The notes beneath the pieces are model-generated. The model did not search any database and had not been told where the DNA came from. It saw only the letters and a program-made list of their open reading frames with translations. From Alphaproteobacteria bacterium (GTDB lineage: Bacteria > Pseudomonadota > Alphaproteobacteria > Caulobacterales > Maricaulaceae): a stretch of DNA of 64,000 nucleotides. Shown here piece by piece: positions 18,360 through 26,839 of this stretch (within the stretch, counting starts at the first letter, position 1; every line of letters begins with the position of its first letter). The stretch is from positions 1 to 64,000 of the forward strand of contig WGNH01000008.1 in NCBI GenBank assembly GCA_016124665.1, written 5' to 3'. Made by a program: the position numbers and the translations under genes.

Positions 18360-19795
18360 TCCGACTCCGGGGCCCTGGTGAATCCATGCTCGGTCTTGGC
18401 CCAGAAATAGGGCCGAATGCGCAATTCCACCAGTGCGATGATCGCTGCAATGGTTTGCAAAGGCCAATAGAGCGGAATCCGCGCCACGTCTATGCAGCGT
18501 GTTTGCAGTCCGGCCCGGTGGATGGCGGCGACGCCGCACACCATGGAAGCGGCATAACCCAGAAACAGGAAACCGGCGGCCGGCAGGGTCAGGTCGATCA
18601 TGCCGGATACGGCAAGGCCGGTCAGGGCGATGATGGCAGGGCCGTGCAGCAATGCCGACATTGTGGCGGTTCCGATGGTCATGGCGAGGCTGAACGCAGC
18701 GCCCGGTGACAGGGCGGACGGATGGCGCAAATGCACGGCCAGGGTCTGGATATAGCCTTTCAGCCACCGCGAGCGCTGCCGGATCCAGGGTGGTGTGTGC
18801 TCGGGGGCTTCTTCCAGTGTTGGCGGGGTGATGACGCCGCTGCGATAACCCAGCCGTGCGAGCCGGAAGCCGAGATCAGCATCTTCGGTGACATTATAGG
18901 CATCCCAGCCGCCGGCGGCTTCCAGCGCCTTGCGGCGGAAATGATTGCTGGTTCCGCCCAGTGGCAGTGGCAGGCCAAGGCGGGCGAGGAGTGGCAGAAT
19001 GGCCCGAAACTGGACAGCATATTCGATCGCAAACTGCCGGGTCAGCCAGTTACTGTCATGATTATACCAGTTCAGCGGAGCCTGGACGCAGCCGAGCTTT
19101 TCATTCCCCGCGGCAAAGGCCGCCGCCGCGGCGCGCAGCTGACCGGGATGGGGCACATCCTCGGCATCATAGACGGTGACAATGTCTCCACGCGCAAAGG
19201 TCAGCGCGTAGTTAAGGGCACGGGGTTTGGTGCGGGGCGTGCCCTCCGGGACGATGACAATCTCGAAGCGGCTGTCAAAGACGAGTTGCCGGGCCGCTCG
19301 AATGGTCTCGCGGTCGTCGGCCTCCATGATGATCTTGATGTCGAGCCGCCCCGGCGGATAGTCGAGGCTGGCCAGAGCCCGGGTCAGTTGCGGCAGGACC
19401 GCTGCCTCCCGGTAGACCGGGGCCAGTATGGTGAAGACCGGAAGCCGGGCTTCATCCGGCCTGACGGATGGTTCCGGCCGTGCGCACCAGGCCGCGGCGG
19501 CAAGACGGAAGAGGATCATGACCAGAAAGACGCTGGCGGCCACAAGCTGAAGCGCGGTCCACATCACTCCCGGTGCCCACAGGGTCAGGGCAAGGAGTGC
19601 GGTCAACGTGGCGATACCGGCACGTTTTTGCATGGCTGTAAGGCCGGATTTTGCGGAAAGCGCCGGTGATCTGTAGAACAGGCCGTTGGCGGCTCTGTCC
19701 GCCCAGCCGGGTGCCAGCCTGTGTGGTGCCAGGCGTTCGACCGCACGCATATGCTGTCCGGCGAGCGTGCCCGCCCGGTATCCCTGATCATCCAT
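18251..19795 (-). CDS. Family 2 glycosyltransferase, cellulose-synthase-like, membrane bound
   Basis: A 514-residue processive-type GT2 enzyme. Two helices near residues 58-100 precede the catalytic domain, which carries the nucleotide-sugar aspartate in MEADDRETIR, DAED in the DxD position, the acceptor-base region TEDADLGFR and the QxxRW motif as QRSRW. Three or more helices follow. These motifs indicate synthesis and export of a polysaccharide from a nucleotide sugar. The last 38 or so residues are Pro/Ser/Arg-rich and coincide with the overlapping small gene, so they look like non-selected read-through rather than a domain. No accessory polysaccharide genes adjoin except the distant rmlBA pair. 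Confidence 0.9.
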   Translation of the reverse strand: MDDQGYRAGTLAGQHMRAVERLAPHRLAPGWADRAANGLFYRSPALSAKSGLTAMQKRAGIATLTALLALTLWAPGVMWTALQLVAASVFLVMILFRLAAAAWCARPEPSVRPDEARLPVFTILAPVYREAAVLPQLTRALASLDYPPGRLDIKIIMEADDRETIRAARQLVFDSRFEIVIVPEGTPRTKPRALNYALTFARGDIVTVYDAEDVPHPGQLRAAAAAFAAGNEKLGCVQAPLNWYNHDSNWLTRQFAIEYAVQFRAILPLLARLGLPLPLGGTSNHFRRKALEAAGGWDAYNVTEDADLGFRLARLGYRSGVITPPTLEEAPEHTPPWIRQRSRWLKGYIQTLAVHLRHPSALSPGAAFSLAMTIGTATMSALLHGPAIIALTGLAVSGMIDLTLPAAGFLFLGYAASMVCGVAAIHRAGLQTRCIDVARIPLYWPLQTIAAIIALVELRIRPYFWAKTEHGFTRAPESECRCPLPSPSLSSRPPPLSFPPGRPARNPIRQKVRA

Positions 19796-19867
19796 CGTCC
19801 ACCCCCGATGTATATCGGAAGCAACCTTAGATGGGTTTTCTCAGAAAAGCGAATCGGTGGCCGTTTG

Positions 19868-20350
19868 TCAGGCTTTCGGATTGATCAGAAGGTCGAGGGT
19901 GACATCGTTCAGAATATCATCCGTGGTAAACACGGCGGCAGCAGACGTCGGAAAGCCGTCCGGCATTTCATGATCCTGACGGGCGCGTTCGGCCAGCGAC
20001 AGGGCCAGCGCTCCAATGCCGGGATTATGCCCGACAATCATTATACTGCCGGCACGCTCGAAAGCCTCGATGGCCGCCCGAAACAGCATTTCCGGCGAGG
20101 CATGATAGAGCGTCATCGGATCATCGAATTTGGGATTGCCCAGGGTCTCGCGCATGGCGACAAAAGTCTGCATGGCGCGCTGGGCCGGGGAGACCAGAAC
20201 CAGATCGGCGGCGACACCCGCCGACTTCAGCGCCGCCGCCGTGCGGACCGCTTCCTCGCGGCCGCCCGGTGTCAGGCCGCGGTCAAAATCATCGTCCGCG
20301 TCCATGCGGTCGACGGCTTTGGCATGGCGGACAAGGATCAGTTTCGGCAT
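19868..20350 (-). CDS. Histidine phosphatase family protein (SixA type)
   Basis: A 160-residue phosphatase with the catalytic LVRHAKA motif at residues 5-11, the arginine in SPAQRAMQT, and the second histidine in MIVGHNPGIG. Its short length, with no cap domain, matches SixA, which dephosphorylates phosphohistidine in signalling proteins such as HPt domains. The ATG at 20350 places the RHA motif at the usual distance from the start; an upstream in-frame ATG at 20392 adds 14 non-conserved residues. It stands divergent from the amidohydrolase operon. A role in small-molecule phosphate hydrolysis is also possible. Confidence 0.9.
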   Translation of the reverse strand: MPKLILVRHAKAVDRMDADDDFDRGLTPGGREEAVRTAAALKSAGVAADLVLVSPAQRAMQTFVAMRETLGNPKFDDPMTLYHASPEMLFRAAIEAFERAGSIMIVGHNPGIGALALSLAERARQDHEMPDGFPTSAAAVFTTDDILNDVTLDLLINPKA

Positions 20351-20444
20351 GGGCGCGGCTCTGTCTGGTTGGCAGGGCAGTTTGCCGCGCAACGCATGAA
20401 AACGCCACTGTTACGGACATTTTTCCACATTCTGCAATTTGATA

Positions 20445-20499
20445 GTCAAGCACACTTGACGTAAAGTGAGCTTGTCATTATGTGTCAAGCGAGCTTAAC
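20445..20499 (+). promoter_or_regulatory. Three tandem 16-bp operators over the amidohydrolase promoter
   Basis: Three copies of GTCAAG-N4-CTTGAC-type dyads are present: 20445-20460 perfect, 20461-20476 with two differences, and 20484-20499 with one. The first two abut. A promoter fits inside them: TTGACG at 20456-20461, a 17-base gap, and TATGTG at 20479-20484. A repressor bound here would cover both hexamers. The nearest candidates are the XRE-type regulators downstream, one of which is truncated. Confidence 0.75.
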
Positions 20500-20514
20500 A
20501 AAGGAGCGTGACAA

Positions 20515-21954
20515 ATGACCCGGAATTTACTCCTGACAGCTGCCTCTGCGGCCCTTCTGACCGGATGTTCGGGTGCCGCGGCGGGCCAGGACCTGTATGC
20601 CGGCTTCACCCGCATCGACCCGGAAAGCCGGACCCTCACTGAAAACAGCTATATCATTGTCGAGGACGGCCGGATCATCGGGCTGGGCACCGGTAACCCA
20701 CCGGACATGGACTACCGGACCGTCCAGGATCTGACCGGTACTTTCGGCCTTCCGGGTTTCGTGGACGCGCATGGTCATATCACCGCCGGTCCGCATGCCG
20801 TCGAGGTCGTCGATGGTGCGCCGATGGTGACCATGGAAAGCCGCGAGGATGTCACCGAATTCCATGCCCGCATGGCGCTGGCTTTCGGTGTGACGTCCGT
20901 GCGTAATCCCGGTGCCGATCCGCAGGCCAATGCGGACTATGACAGACGCATTGCCTCGGGGGAGTGGGCCGGGCCGGATGCCGTACACGCCGGTGCGGTC
21001 ATGCAGCCTCCGCCCTTTGGCGGCAATGCCTTTTCCTATCCGCAAGGCCGGGAGGCATGGTTTGCCGAAGCCGGACGGCAGGCCGGTCTCGGCATGCGCT
21101 ATTTCAAGCTTTATCACGGGCTTTCGGAAGACGAGCTGGCGCTGGGTATCGAAGCTGCGCATGCGCATGGATTACAGGCCATCGCGCATCTCGATCAGGT
21201 CAGCTGGCTGACCGCCGCGGAGTTGGGCATTGACGGTTTGCTGCATGCCCTGCCGACCAGTTCCGACCTGCTCGAGCCGGAGGCGGCCGAGGCCTATCTA
21301 GCTGATCGCGGGCCGGATTCCCGCTTCATGTACCAATGGTTCGAATATGCCGATTTCGACAGCCCGCGTATTCAGCGCCTGATCCGTGAACTGGCGGAAC
21401 GGCAGATCGAGGTTGATCTGACGCTGCTGGTCAATGAGCTGGTCTATAGCGATGAGGGATATCAGGCCGTGATGCGGGAGGGCGATGAACGCTATTTGCA
21501 TCCCGATGCACTGGAATCGTCAGAGCAATTTGCCGAGCTCGCACGTACCGGCTGGACCGATGAGGACTATGCCCGCGCGGATGCGGCGATGGATAATGTC
21601 CACGCTTTTGTGCGCCGCCTCCATGCTGCGGGTGTACCGCTGCTGATCGGGACAGATGGTCCGGGCGGTGGTCCCGCCTATGCCATGGAATTGCAGCTGC
21701 ATCACGCCGCCGGGCTCGACCGCTGGGAAGTCTTGCGCCTGGCAACCACGGCCTCCGCCGAGGGGATCGGTTTTGACAATACCGGACGCCTGGAAGAAGG
21801 CCGGGAAGCCGACATCGTCTTTCTCGAGGCCAATCCGGCCGAAGACCTCGCCCATGCCCGCGAGGTGCATATGGTCGTGACCAATGGCCGGGCCTTCACA
21901 TTCGACCAGCTTACCGCGGCACCGCCGCAAAACCTGCAGAACGGGGAGGAATAA
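20515..21954 (+). CDS. Amidohydrolase family lipoprotein
   Basis: A 479-residue metal-dependent hydrolase. The N-terminus is a lipoprotein signal (LLLTAASAALLTGC, lipobox LTGC), so the enzyme should be periplasmic and membrane-anchored. Metal-binding motifs of the amidohydrolase barrel are HGH in FVDAHGHIT, a lysine in MRYFKLYHG, a histidine in AIAHLDQVSW, and the aspartate in IGTDGPGGG. Relatives include imidazolonepropionase-like and prolidase-like enzymes; the substrate cannot be assigned. AAAGGAG at 20500-20506 precedes the ATG. It leads an operon of small membrane proteins under the triple operator. Confidence 0.91.
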   Translation: MTRNLLLTAASAALLTGCSGAAAGQDLYAGFTRIDPESRTLTENSYIIVEDGRIIGLGTGNPPDMDYRTVQDLTGTFGLPGFVDAHGHITAGPHAVEVVDGAPMVTMESREDVTEFHARMALAFGVTSVRNPGADPQANADYDRRIASGEWAGPDAVHAGAVMQPPPFGGNAFSYPQGREAWFAEAGRQAGLGMRYFKLYHGLSEDELALGIEAAHAHGLQAIAHLDQVSWLTAAELGIDGLLHALPTSSDLLEPEAAEAYLADRGPDSRFMYQWFEYADFDSPRIQRLIRELAERQIEVDLTLLVNELVYSDEGYQAVMREGDERYLHPDALESSEQFAELARTGWTDEDYARADAAMDNVHAFVRRLHAAGVPLLIGTDGPGGGPAYAMELQLHHAAGLDRWEVLRLATTASAEGIGFDNTGRLEEGREADIVFLEANPAEDLAHAREVHMVVTNGRAFTFDQLTAAPPQNLQNGEE

Positions 21955-22197
21955 ATGACGGGATTTATCAGGAAAGCCGTTCTTGTGCTGGCATTCGCCG
22001 CCTTCGGAGCCGCCTGGGCCGGTGTGATCGTGACCTATTTCGTCACGGACTCGACCACCGCTTTCGTGATCGCGGTCACGATCGCGGCGCTGGCCACAGA
22101 GGCCCTGTTCTGGATCCTCGCCATCATTGGCGGATGGGCGGTGTTCGCGAATCGGAAAAAGCTGTGGAACCGGTTCTTCGGTCAACCCTCACGCTAG
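21955..22197 (+). CDS. Small two-helix membrane protein
   Basis: An 80-residue protein with two long hydrophobic stretches (residues 6-30 and 36-65) and a basic C-terminal tail (NRKKLWNRFFGQPSR). Its ATG directly follows the amidohydrolase stop codon, and the GGGGAGGA ribosome site lies inside the end of that gene, so the two are translationally linked. No family recognised; it may anchor or modulate the next protein. Confidence 0.8.
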   Translation: MTGFIRKAVLVLAFAAFGAAWAGVIVTYFVTDSTTAFVIAVTIAALATEALFWILAIIGGWAVFANRKKLWNRFFGQPSR

Positions 22198-22206
22198 GAG
22201 CCTGCC

Positions 22207-22638
22207 ATGGATCTGATGCCTGAAGCCAGCTCGGCACCCCCGGCGGCCCGGAGGCGCTATTTCTGGCGCAGCCTGACCTTGAGCCTGGTATTCCTTGCCA
22301 CCTATCTCGGCTCGGCAGTTGCGGTGACAATGGGTGGCTCACAAGCCCTTGTTGCCGGGCTGACTCTGGCCGCTTTTGTCTGCGTGATCCTGCTCGGATA
22401 CGAGTTCGTAACGCTCATCCGGACGCTCGATGAATTGCAGCAGATGATCCAGATACGGGCGATGGCGATCGGGTTCGCATCCGTATTGATCGTGATGACC
22501 GCGCTGGGACTGTTGTCGGAACTTTTTGCAGACGGTGCACTGGACAGCGTGCTGTCGCTCACCGCCGCGATATCGATGCCGGCCGGTTTGCTGGCCTATA
22601 TTCTCACGGTCCACATTGTGAAGCGGCGCTACGAATGA
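22207..22638 (+). CDS. Four-helix membrane protein of the type paired with XRE regulators
   Basis: A 143-residue protein with four predicted helices and a conserved-looking cytoplasmic stretch LDELQQMIQIRAMAIGFA between helices 2 and 3. Such proteins commonly precede a short XRE regulator with an ATGA overlap, and that arrangement is present here: its stop codon overlaps the start of the broken regulator at 22635. The pairing suggests membrane sensing coupled to a DNA-binding partner, which is inference from recurring gene order in this window (also at 22793 and 30634). Confidence 0.82.
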   Translation: MDLMPEASSAPPAARRRYFWRSLTLSLVFLATYLGSAVAVTMGGSQALVAGLTLAAFVCVILLGYEFVTLIRTLDELQQMIQIRAMAIGFASVLIVMTALGLLSELFADGALDSVLSLTAAISMPAGLLAYILTVHIVKRRYE

Positions 22639-22778
22639 AGAACCGCGTGAAGGAATTGCGCGGTGCGCACGGGCTGAGCCAGCAGGCGCTGGGGGATGCG
22701 CTGGCGATCGTTGGCGGCTGGACGCTGTTCGTGAACCAGGTGCGAATCTGGAAAAAATTGACTGGTGGGGAAAGATAA
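22635..22778 (+). pseudogene. Truncated XRE-family regulator
   Basis: The frame begins with ATG overlapping the previous stop and reads MKNRVKELRGAHGLSQQALG, the standard first helices of a short XRE repressor. After residue 24 (GDALA) the expected recognition helix with SRQTI is missing and the frame continues into an unrelated 23-residue tail ending in GGER. The break falls where a second XRE-type region would normally begin. The remaining 47 residues lack the recognition helix and should not bind DNA. The junction probably marks the left edge of the segment that brought in the next two genes. Confidence 0.75.
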
Positions 22779-22792
22779 GAGAGGGGCAGACC

Positions 22793-23419
22793 ATGCAAAG
22801 TTTGGACAACAATCAAGAAAAGCGCTCCGGCATCAACCAGTCACTGAGTAGCGGTTTGCGTTTGGGCGGCGTGGCGGCCTTTGTCAGTGGCTCGATTTGG
22901 GCGGCTCACGCCTTTGTTGCGAACGCGCCGCTTTGGACGGCCGTGGCAGCATTGACCACGCTAGTTGGCATGATCGCACTGGTCGCAGGCATGCGCCGCG
23001 AACTGATGGCGGGTCGCACCAGTTTGACCAATCCCGAGCGCGCACGCCTTCGTTTTGATCAGTGGCATGGACTCTTGGTAGTTGCTTATGCCTTCAGCTT
23101 TGTGTTGGCCGTCAACGTCGCGCCGAGTCTAGAGAACTTGCTTTATAAGAGTGCACTGATAGCGGTCCCATTGTTGTTGTTAGTGGGCATGGTGAGCGAA
23201 TTCGTCCGGATGATCGTAAAGAGCGATGAATGCCAGCGCGCGCAACACGTCACGGCCTCTGCCATAAGCGCAGGCACGCTTGTCGTAGCGATCGCTGTCT
23301 GGGGTACGATTGGTGAACTGATGGGCGGATGGCCGAGTCTGCCTGGGTGGACGCTACTGCCAAGCTTCGCAATTGTTTATGCGATCGCACTATCGGTCTT
23401 GAATCGGGGCGAGACTTGA
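22793..23419 (+). CDS. Membrane protein paired with an XRE regulator
   Basis: A 208-residue protein with about six hydrophobic helices and a DECQRAQH segment before the last pair of helices, comparable with the DELQQMIQ segment of the protein at 22207. It has an AGAGGGG ribosome site just upstream. Its stop overlaps the start of the following XRE gene (TTGA). Codon use is visibly less GC-biased than that of the flanking genes (many TTG, TTA, GTA and AGT codons), consistent with recent acquisition. Function unknown. Confidence 0.83.
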   Translation: MQSLDNNQEKRSGINQSLSSGLRLGGVAAFVSGSIWAAHAFVANAPLWTAVAALTTLVGMIALVAGMRRELMAGRTSLTNPERARLRFDQWHGLLVVAYAFSFVLAVNVAPSLENLLYKSALIAVPLLLLVGMVSEFVRMIVKSDECQRAQHVTASAISAGTLVVAIAVWGTIGELMGGWPSLPGWTLLPSFAIVYAIALSVLNRGET

Positions 23420-23625
23420 AAAACAATCTCAAGGCGCTCAGGGCGACCAAGGGGTGGAGTCAGGCCCGGCTCGCCGAGCAACTTGATGTCTCGCGGCAGA
23501 CCATCATCTCGATCGAGAATGGCAAATATGATCCGTCCCTGCCGCTGGCTTTCCGGATAGCGCGCCTGTTCGAACTGCCGATCGAGCAGATTTTCGATGA
23601 CGAAGCCCAGGGCCTGTCCTCCTAA
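23416..23625 (+). CDS. Short XRE-family transcriptional regulator
   Basis: A 69-residue DNA-binding protein consisting of one helix-turn-helix domain: LKALRATKGWSQARLAEQL, then the recognition helix SRQTIISIENGKYDPSL and the closing helices. It starts with TTG at 23416, overlapping the stop of the membrane-protein gene, with GGGG at 23406-23409 as ribosome site. Its last residues, QGLSS, and its stop codon lie inside the left terminal repeat of the 270-bp element, so the natural C-terminus may have been altered by insertion. A possible user of the operators at 20445. Confidence 0.88.
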   Translation: MKNNLKALRATKGWSQARLAEQLDVSRQTIISIENGKYDPSLPLAFRIARLFELPIEQIFDDEAQGLSS

Positions 23626-23878
23626 AGGTTTCGGGCGTGACGCGTAGCGGATCTTGTTCCTGACAAGGAGAGAGGGCCGCAGTGGAGCTCTCCTCCACAA
23701 GGGCGGCTCGACGCCGTCAGGGACGAAATCCGCCGCGCCTCTTCGAGGTATGGCGAAAATTGCTCACCATGGCGTCGCAGTCCCTCGAAAGGGGGACGGC
23801 CCCTCCAGCAGGCCTGCTCCTGATAGCGAACGATTTTCGCGCATATGACGCTCCAAACCCTTTAGGAGGACAGGCCCT
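23609..23878. mobile_element. 270-bp MITE-like element with perfect 20-bp terminal inverted repeats
   Basis: AGGGCCTGTCCTCCTAAAGG at 23609-23628 is repeated in exact inverse at 23859-23878, and similarity continues imperfectly inward (GGTTTCGGGCGTGA against the reverse of GCGTCATATGACG-like sequence). No open frame with coding features lies between. An internal dyad GTGGAG-CTCTC-CTCCAC is present. The ends reach into the last codons of the XRE gene and the stop codon of the ABC permease. No target-site duplication is obvious. It could be a non-autonomous transposon or a large bidirectional terminator. Confidence 0.65.
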
Positions 23879-24980
23879 AATCCAGCGTGCGGCGATAGCG
23901 CGTCAGGGCGAGGGTGGCGATCACGGCGAAGGTGATCATCAACGGCCAGAGGCTGGGCCAGACATCGGCCATATCGGCGCCCTTGAGCATGATCGACCGG
24001 ACGGCGCGGATGAAGTGGGTTGTCGGGATCATCTCGCCCAGAAAGCGCGCCCAGCCGGGCATGCCGGCGAAGGGGAACATGAAGCCGGACAGCAATATCG
24101 AGGGCAGGAAGACGAAAAACGTCATCTGCATGGCCTGCATCTGGGTGCGGGCCAGCGTTGAAAACAGGAAGCCGAGCGAGAGATTGACCAGGATGAAGAG
24201 CGCCACGGCGATGATGAAGGCGCCGGCCCCGCCCAGAAAGGGCACGCCAAACAGATAGCGCGCCGCCAGCAGCATGAGGATGACCTGCATCGCCCCGACC
24301 AGCACATAGGGCGCGATCTTGCCGGCCATCACTTCCAGCGGCCGCGTCGGCGTGGCGAGCAGGGTTTCCAGCGTGCCGCGCTCGGCCTCCTTGGTCAGCG
24401 CCATCGAGGTCATCATCGCCATGGTCATGGTCAGGATGATGCCGAGCAGGCCGGGCACGATATTCATCGCGGTTTCGCCAGCGGGATTGTAACGGCGGTG
24501 AATGACCGGGTTGGCGGGCGGGCCGGTGCCGCCATACTGGCTGAGCGCGCGGTTGATGATCTGCGGAAACGCTCCGGCGCCGGCCCCGGCCGCGACGGGA
24601 TCGGAGGCGTCCACATCCAGCAATATGTCCGGCTGTTCGCCGCGTAAAAGGTCGCGTTCGAAATTCGGCGGCACAACGAGGATGAAGGTGGTGCCATTGG
24701 TGCGCAGAATCTCGTCGGCCTCGCCGGGCGCGATCATGCCCTGAATGTCGAAATAGGCAGAGGTTTCCATGGCCCGGATAATGGCGCGGACGGCCGGACC
24801 ATCATCGCCCAGTTCCACCAGGGTCGGCAGGTGGCGCGGATCGGTATTGATCGCATAGCCAAAGAGCAGGAGCTGGACCAGCGGAATGCCGATCATCATG
24901 GCAAAGGTCAGACGGTCGCGCCGCATCTGGATGAATTCCTTCATCAGAACGGCCAGCACGCGGGAGAGGGAGGCCATCAT
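23877..24980 (-). CDS. ABC-2 type transporter permease
   Basis: A 367-residue permease with one N-terminal helix (FAMMIGIPLVQLLLFGYAI), a periplasmic domain of about 130 residues, and five C-terminal helices. The sequence KEAERGTLETLLATPTRPLE is the conserved cytoplasmic loop of the YhhJ/YbhS/YbhR group of drug exporters. It overlaps the ATPase gene by four bases. Only one permease gene is present, so the transporter should be a homodimer. Its stop codon lies inside the terminal repeat of the adjoining 270-bp element. Confidence 0.92.
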   Translation of the reverse strand: MMASLSRVLAVLMKEFIQMRRDRLTFAMMIGIPLVQLLLFGYAINTDPRHLPTLVELGDDGPAVRAIIRAMETSAYFDIQGMIAPGEADEILRTNGTTFILVVPPNFERDLLRGEQPDILLDVDASDPVAAGAGAGAFPQIINRALSQYGGTGPPANPVIHRRYNPAGETAMNIVPGLLGIILTMTMAMMTSMALTKEAERGTLETLLATPTRPLEVMAGKIAPYVLVGAMQVILMLLAARYLFGVPFLGGAGAFIIAVALFILVNLSLGFLFSTLARTQMQAMQMTFFVFLPSILLSGFMFPFAGMPGWARFLGEMIPTTHFIRAVRSIMLKGADMADVWPSLWPLMITFAVIATLALTRYRRTLD

Positions 24981-25900
24981 GAAAAATTGTCCTCCGCGCC
25001 GGTCATCAGATAGATGAAGGCTTCCTCCAGCCCGGTCTTGGCAGTGCTGATCGTCAGCCCGTTGCGGCCTTCGAATTGCCGGACGGCGCGTTCCAGCTTG
25101 CCGGCATCCTTGCCGGAAACATGCATGGCCGAGCCGAAGCGGGCGATCTGATCGACACCGTCAGCCCCTTCCAGCGCGTCCTGTACCGGCTGCAGCCCCT
25201 TGCCCTCGATCCGCCAGGTGTGCAGCCCGACCCGGGCAGCGATTTCGTCCGAGGGAGCATCGATCAGCTTCCGGCCATAGGCGATATAGGCGATGAAATC
25301 GCACTGTACGGCCTCGTCCATGTAATGGGTCGAGACCAGCACGGTGACCCCGGCCCGGGAGAGTTTGCGGATGCGGTCCCAGAAATCGCGCCGGGCTTTC
25401 GGGTCAACGCCGGCCGTGGGTTCATCCAGCAGCAGAAGCCCGGGGGAATGCAGGGAGGCGGCGGCGAGGGCGAGACGCTGTTTCCATCCGCCGGAGAGCG
25501 TGTCGGCCATCTGGCGGGCGCGCGGCGTCAGATTGTATTCCTCCAGCGCGTCATCGACGACCGATCTTGTATCCGTCAAGGCATGAAGCCGCGCCATGAA
25601 GTCGAGATTCTCGCGCACGGTGAGATCACCATAGAGCGAGAATTTCTGCGTCATGTAGCCGACGCGGGATTTGATCTCGCGCGGCTGTTTCAGAATGTCA
25701 TAACCCAGGGCCTGACCGGTTCCGGCATCGGGTTTCAAAAGCCCGCACATCATGCGGATGGTCGTGGTCTTGCCGGAGCCGTTCGGCCCCAGGAAACCGT
25801 AAATCGCGCCTTTCGGCACCGCCATGGAGAAGTCATCGACCACGGTCTTGCTGCCAAAGCGTTTGGTCAGGCCTTCGACTTCGATGGCGATCTCGCGCAT
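24977..25900 (-). CDS. ABC transporter ATP-binding protein (drug/lipid exporter type)
   Basis: A 307-residue ATPase with Walker A GPNGSGKTT at about residue 38, Q-loop MTQKFSLYGDLTV, signature LSGGWKQR, Walker B LLLDEPTAGVD and H-loop STHYMDEA. The C-terminal 80 residues are the extra domain often seen in YbhF/CcmA-type exporters. It is followed directly by its permease and preceded by the HlyD adaptor gene by six bases. Confidence 0.95.
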   Translation of the reverse strand: MREIAIEVEGLTKRFGSKTVVDDFSMAVPKGAIYGFLGPNGSGKTTTIRMMCGLLKPDAGTGQALGYDILKQPREIKSRVGYMTQKFSLYGDLTVRENLDFMARLHALTDTRSVVDDALEEYNLTPRARQMADTLSGGWKQRLALAAASLHSPGLLLLDEPTAGVDPKARRDFWDRIRKLSRAGVTVLVSTHYMDEAVQCDFIAYIAYGRKLIDAPSDEIAARVGLHTWRIEGKGLQPVQDALEGADGVDQIARFGSAMHVSGKDAGKLERAVRQFEGRNGLTISTAKTGLEEAFIYLMTGAEDNFS

Positions 25901-25906
25901 GACGGC

Positions 25907-26839
25907 TTATCCGGGCTGAAAGGTCAGCGGCGTGCCGGGCGGTGGCGGCGGACCCTGGAAATCCGCCTCGGCGCGGAAGACCAGACGATTGCGCTCATCC
26001 TCGGAATAGATGACCGGCGGGGTGAAGGCGGGTTGCGGATCGATCCGGCGCAGCGTGGCGGTCAGCCCGCCGGGACAGGAGGAACAGGCAATGGTGAACG
26101 TATCGCCGATCGACCAGGTCCCGATTGTGGCTTCCGGCAGGAAGACAACCGCATGGACGGCGCCATCCGGCAGAAAGCGCAGGACAGGCTGGGTTGGTCC
26201 GGCGAGTTCGCCTTCATAGCGGATCTGGCGCTCGATCAGACCATCGGCAGGGGCGGTGACAGAGCGGCGGCTGATCATCTCACGCAAGCGGTGGTGCTCG
26301 GCCTCGGCAGCGGCGATCTCGGCCGTCAGGGCGCGCAGCTGGTTCTCGCGTGCGGGCAGGGCGGTCAGGGTCAGGCGCTGGCGCAATTCGGCGACGCGGG
26401 CATTGGCAGCGGAAGCGGCGGCTTCCGCCTCATCGAGCCGCGCCCTGGGGATGATGCCCCGGGCAAAGAGATCGCGCTGACGGTCGAGATTTTCGGAGGC
26501 TTCCCGCTGGGTGGCGCTGGCGGCCGCCAGTTGATCCCGGGCAGCGGCGATTTCCGGTTCGCGCCCGCCCGCGGCGGCATCATCGAAGCGGGCCGAAGCG
26601 GCTTCGATGCGCGCTTCGGCAGCGGCGAGCTGCTGCGCCTCCTGCGCACTGTCGAGTTCGAACAGCAAGGTGCCGGCCCGGACCGATTCGCCTTCGGTAA
26701 TGTGGATGGTGGCAATCCGTCCGGCGGTTTCCGGCGCAATCAGGCGGTAATCGCCGTCGGCATAGCCCAGATAGAGCGGATCGGGGTCCGGAGTGCAGGC
26801 GGCCAGTGCCAGGGGCAGGAGAAGCAGGAGATTACGCAT
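25907..26839 (-). CDS. HlyD-family periplasmic adaptor, lipoprotein
   Basis: A 310-residue adaptor with a lipoprotein signal (MRNLLLLLPLALAAC). A lipoyl half (GRIATIHITEGESVRAGTLL), a long alanine/glutamate-rich coiled coil at about residues 70-180, and the second half (SVTAPADGLIERQI) follow, as in YbhG/EmrA proteins. The ATG at 26839 is used because it begins the lipoprotein signal; a GTG at 26848 would add three residues. It overlaps the end of tetR by eight bases, which couples regulator and exporter expression. Confidence 0.9.
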   Translation of the reverse strand: MRNLLLLLPLALAACTPDPDPLYLGYADGDYRLIAPETAGRIATIHITEGESVRAGTLLFELDSAQEAQQLAAAEARIEAASARFDDAAAGGREPEIAAARDQLAAASATQREASENLDRQRDLFARGIIPRARLDEAEAAASAANARVAELRQRLTLTALPARENQLRALTAEIAAAEAEHHRLREMISRRSVTAPADGLIERQIRYEGELAGPTQPVLRFLPDGAVHAVVFLPEATIGTWSIGDTFTIACSSCPGGLTATLRRIDPQPAFTPPVIYSEDERNRLVFRAEADFQGPPPPPGTPLTFQPG

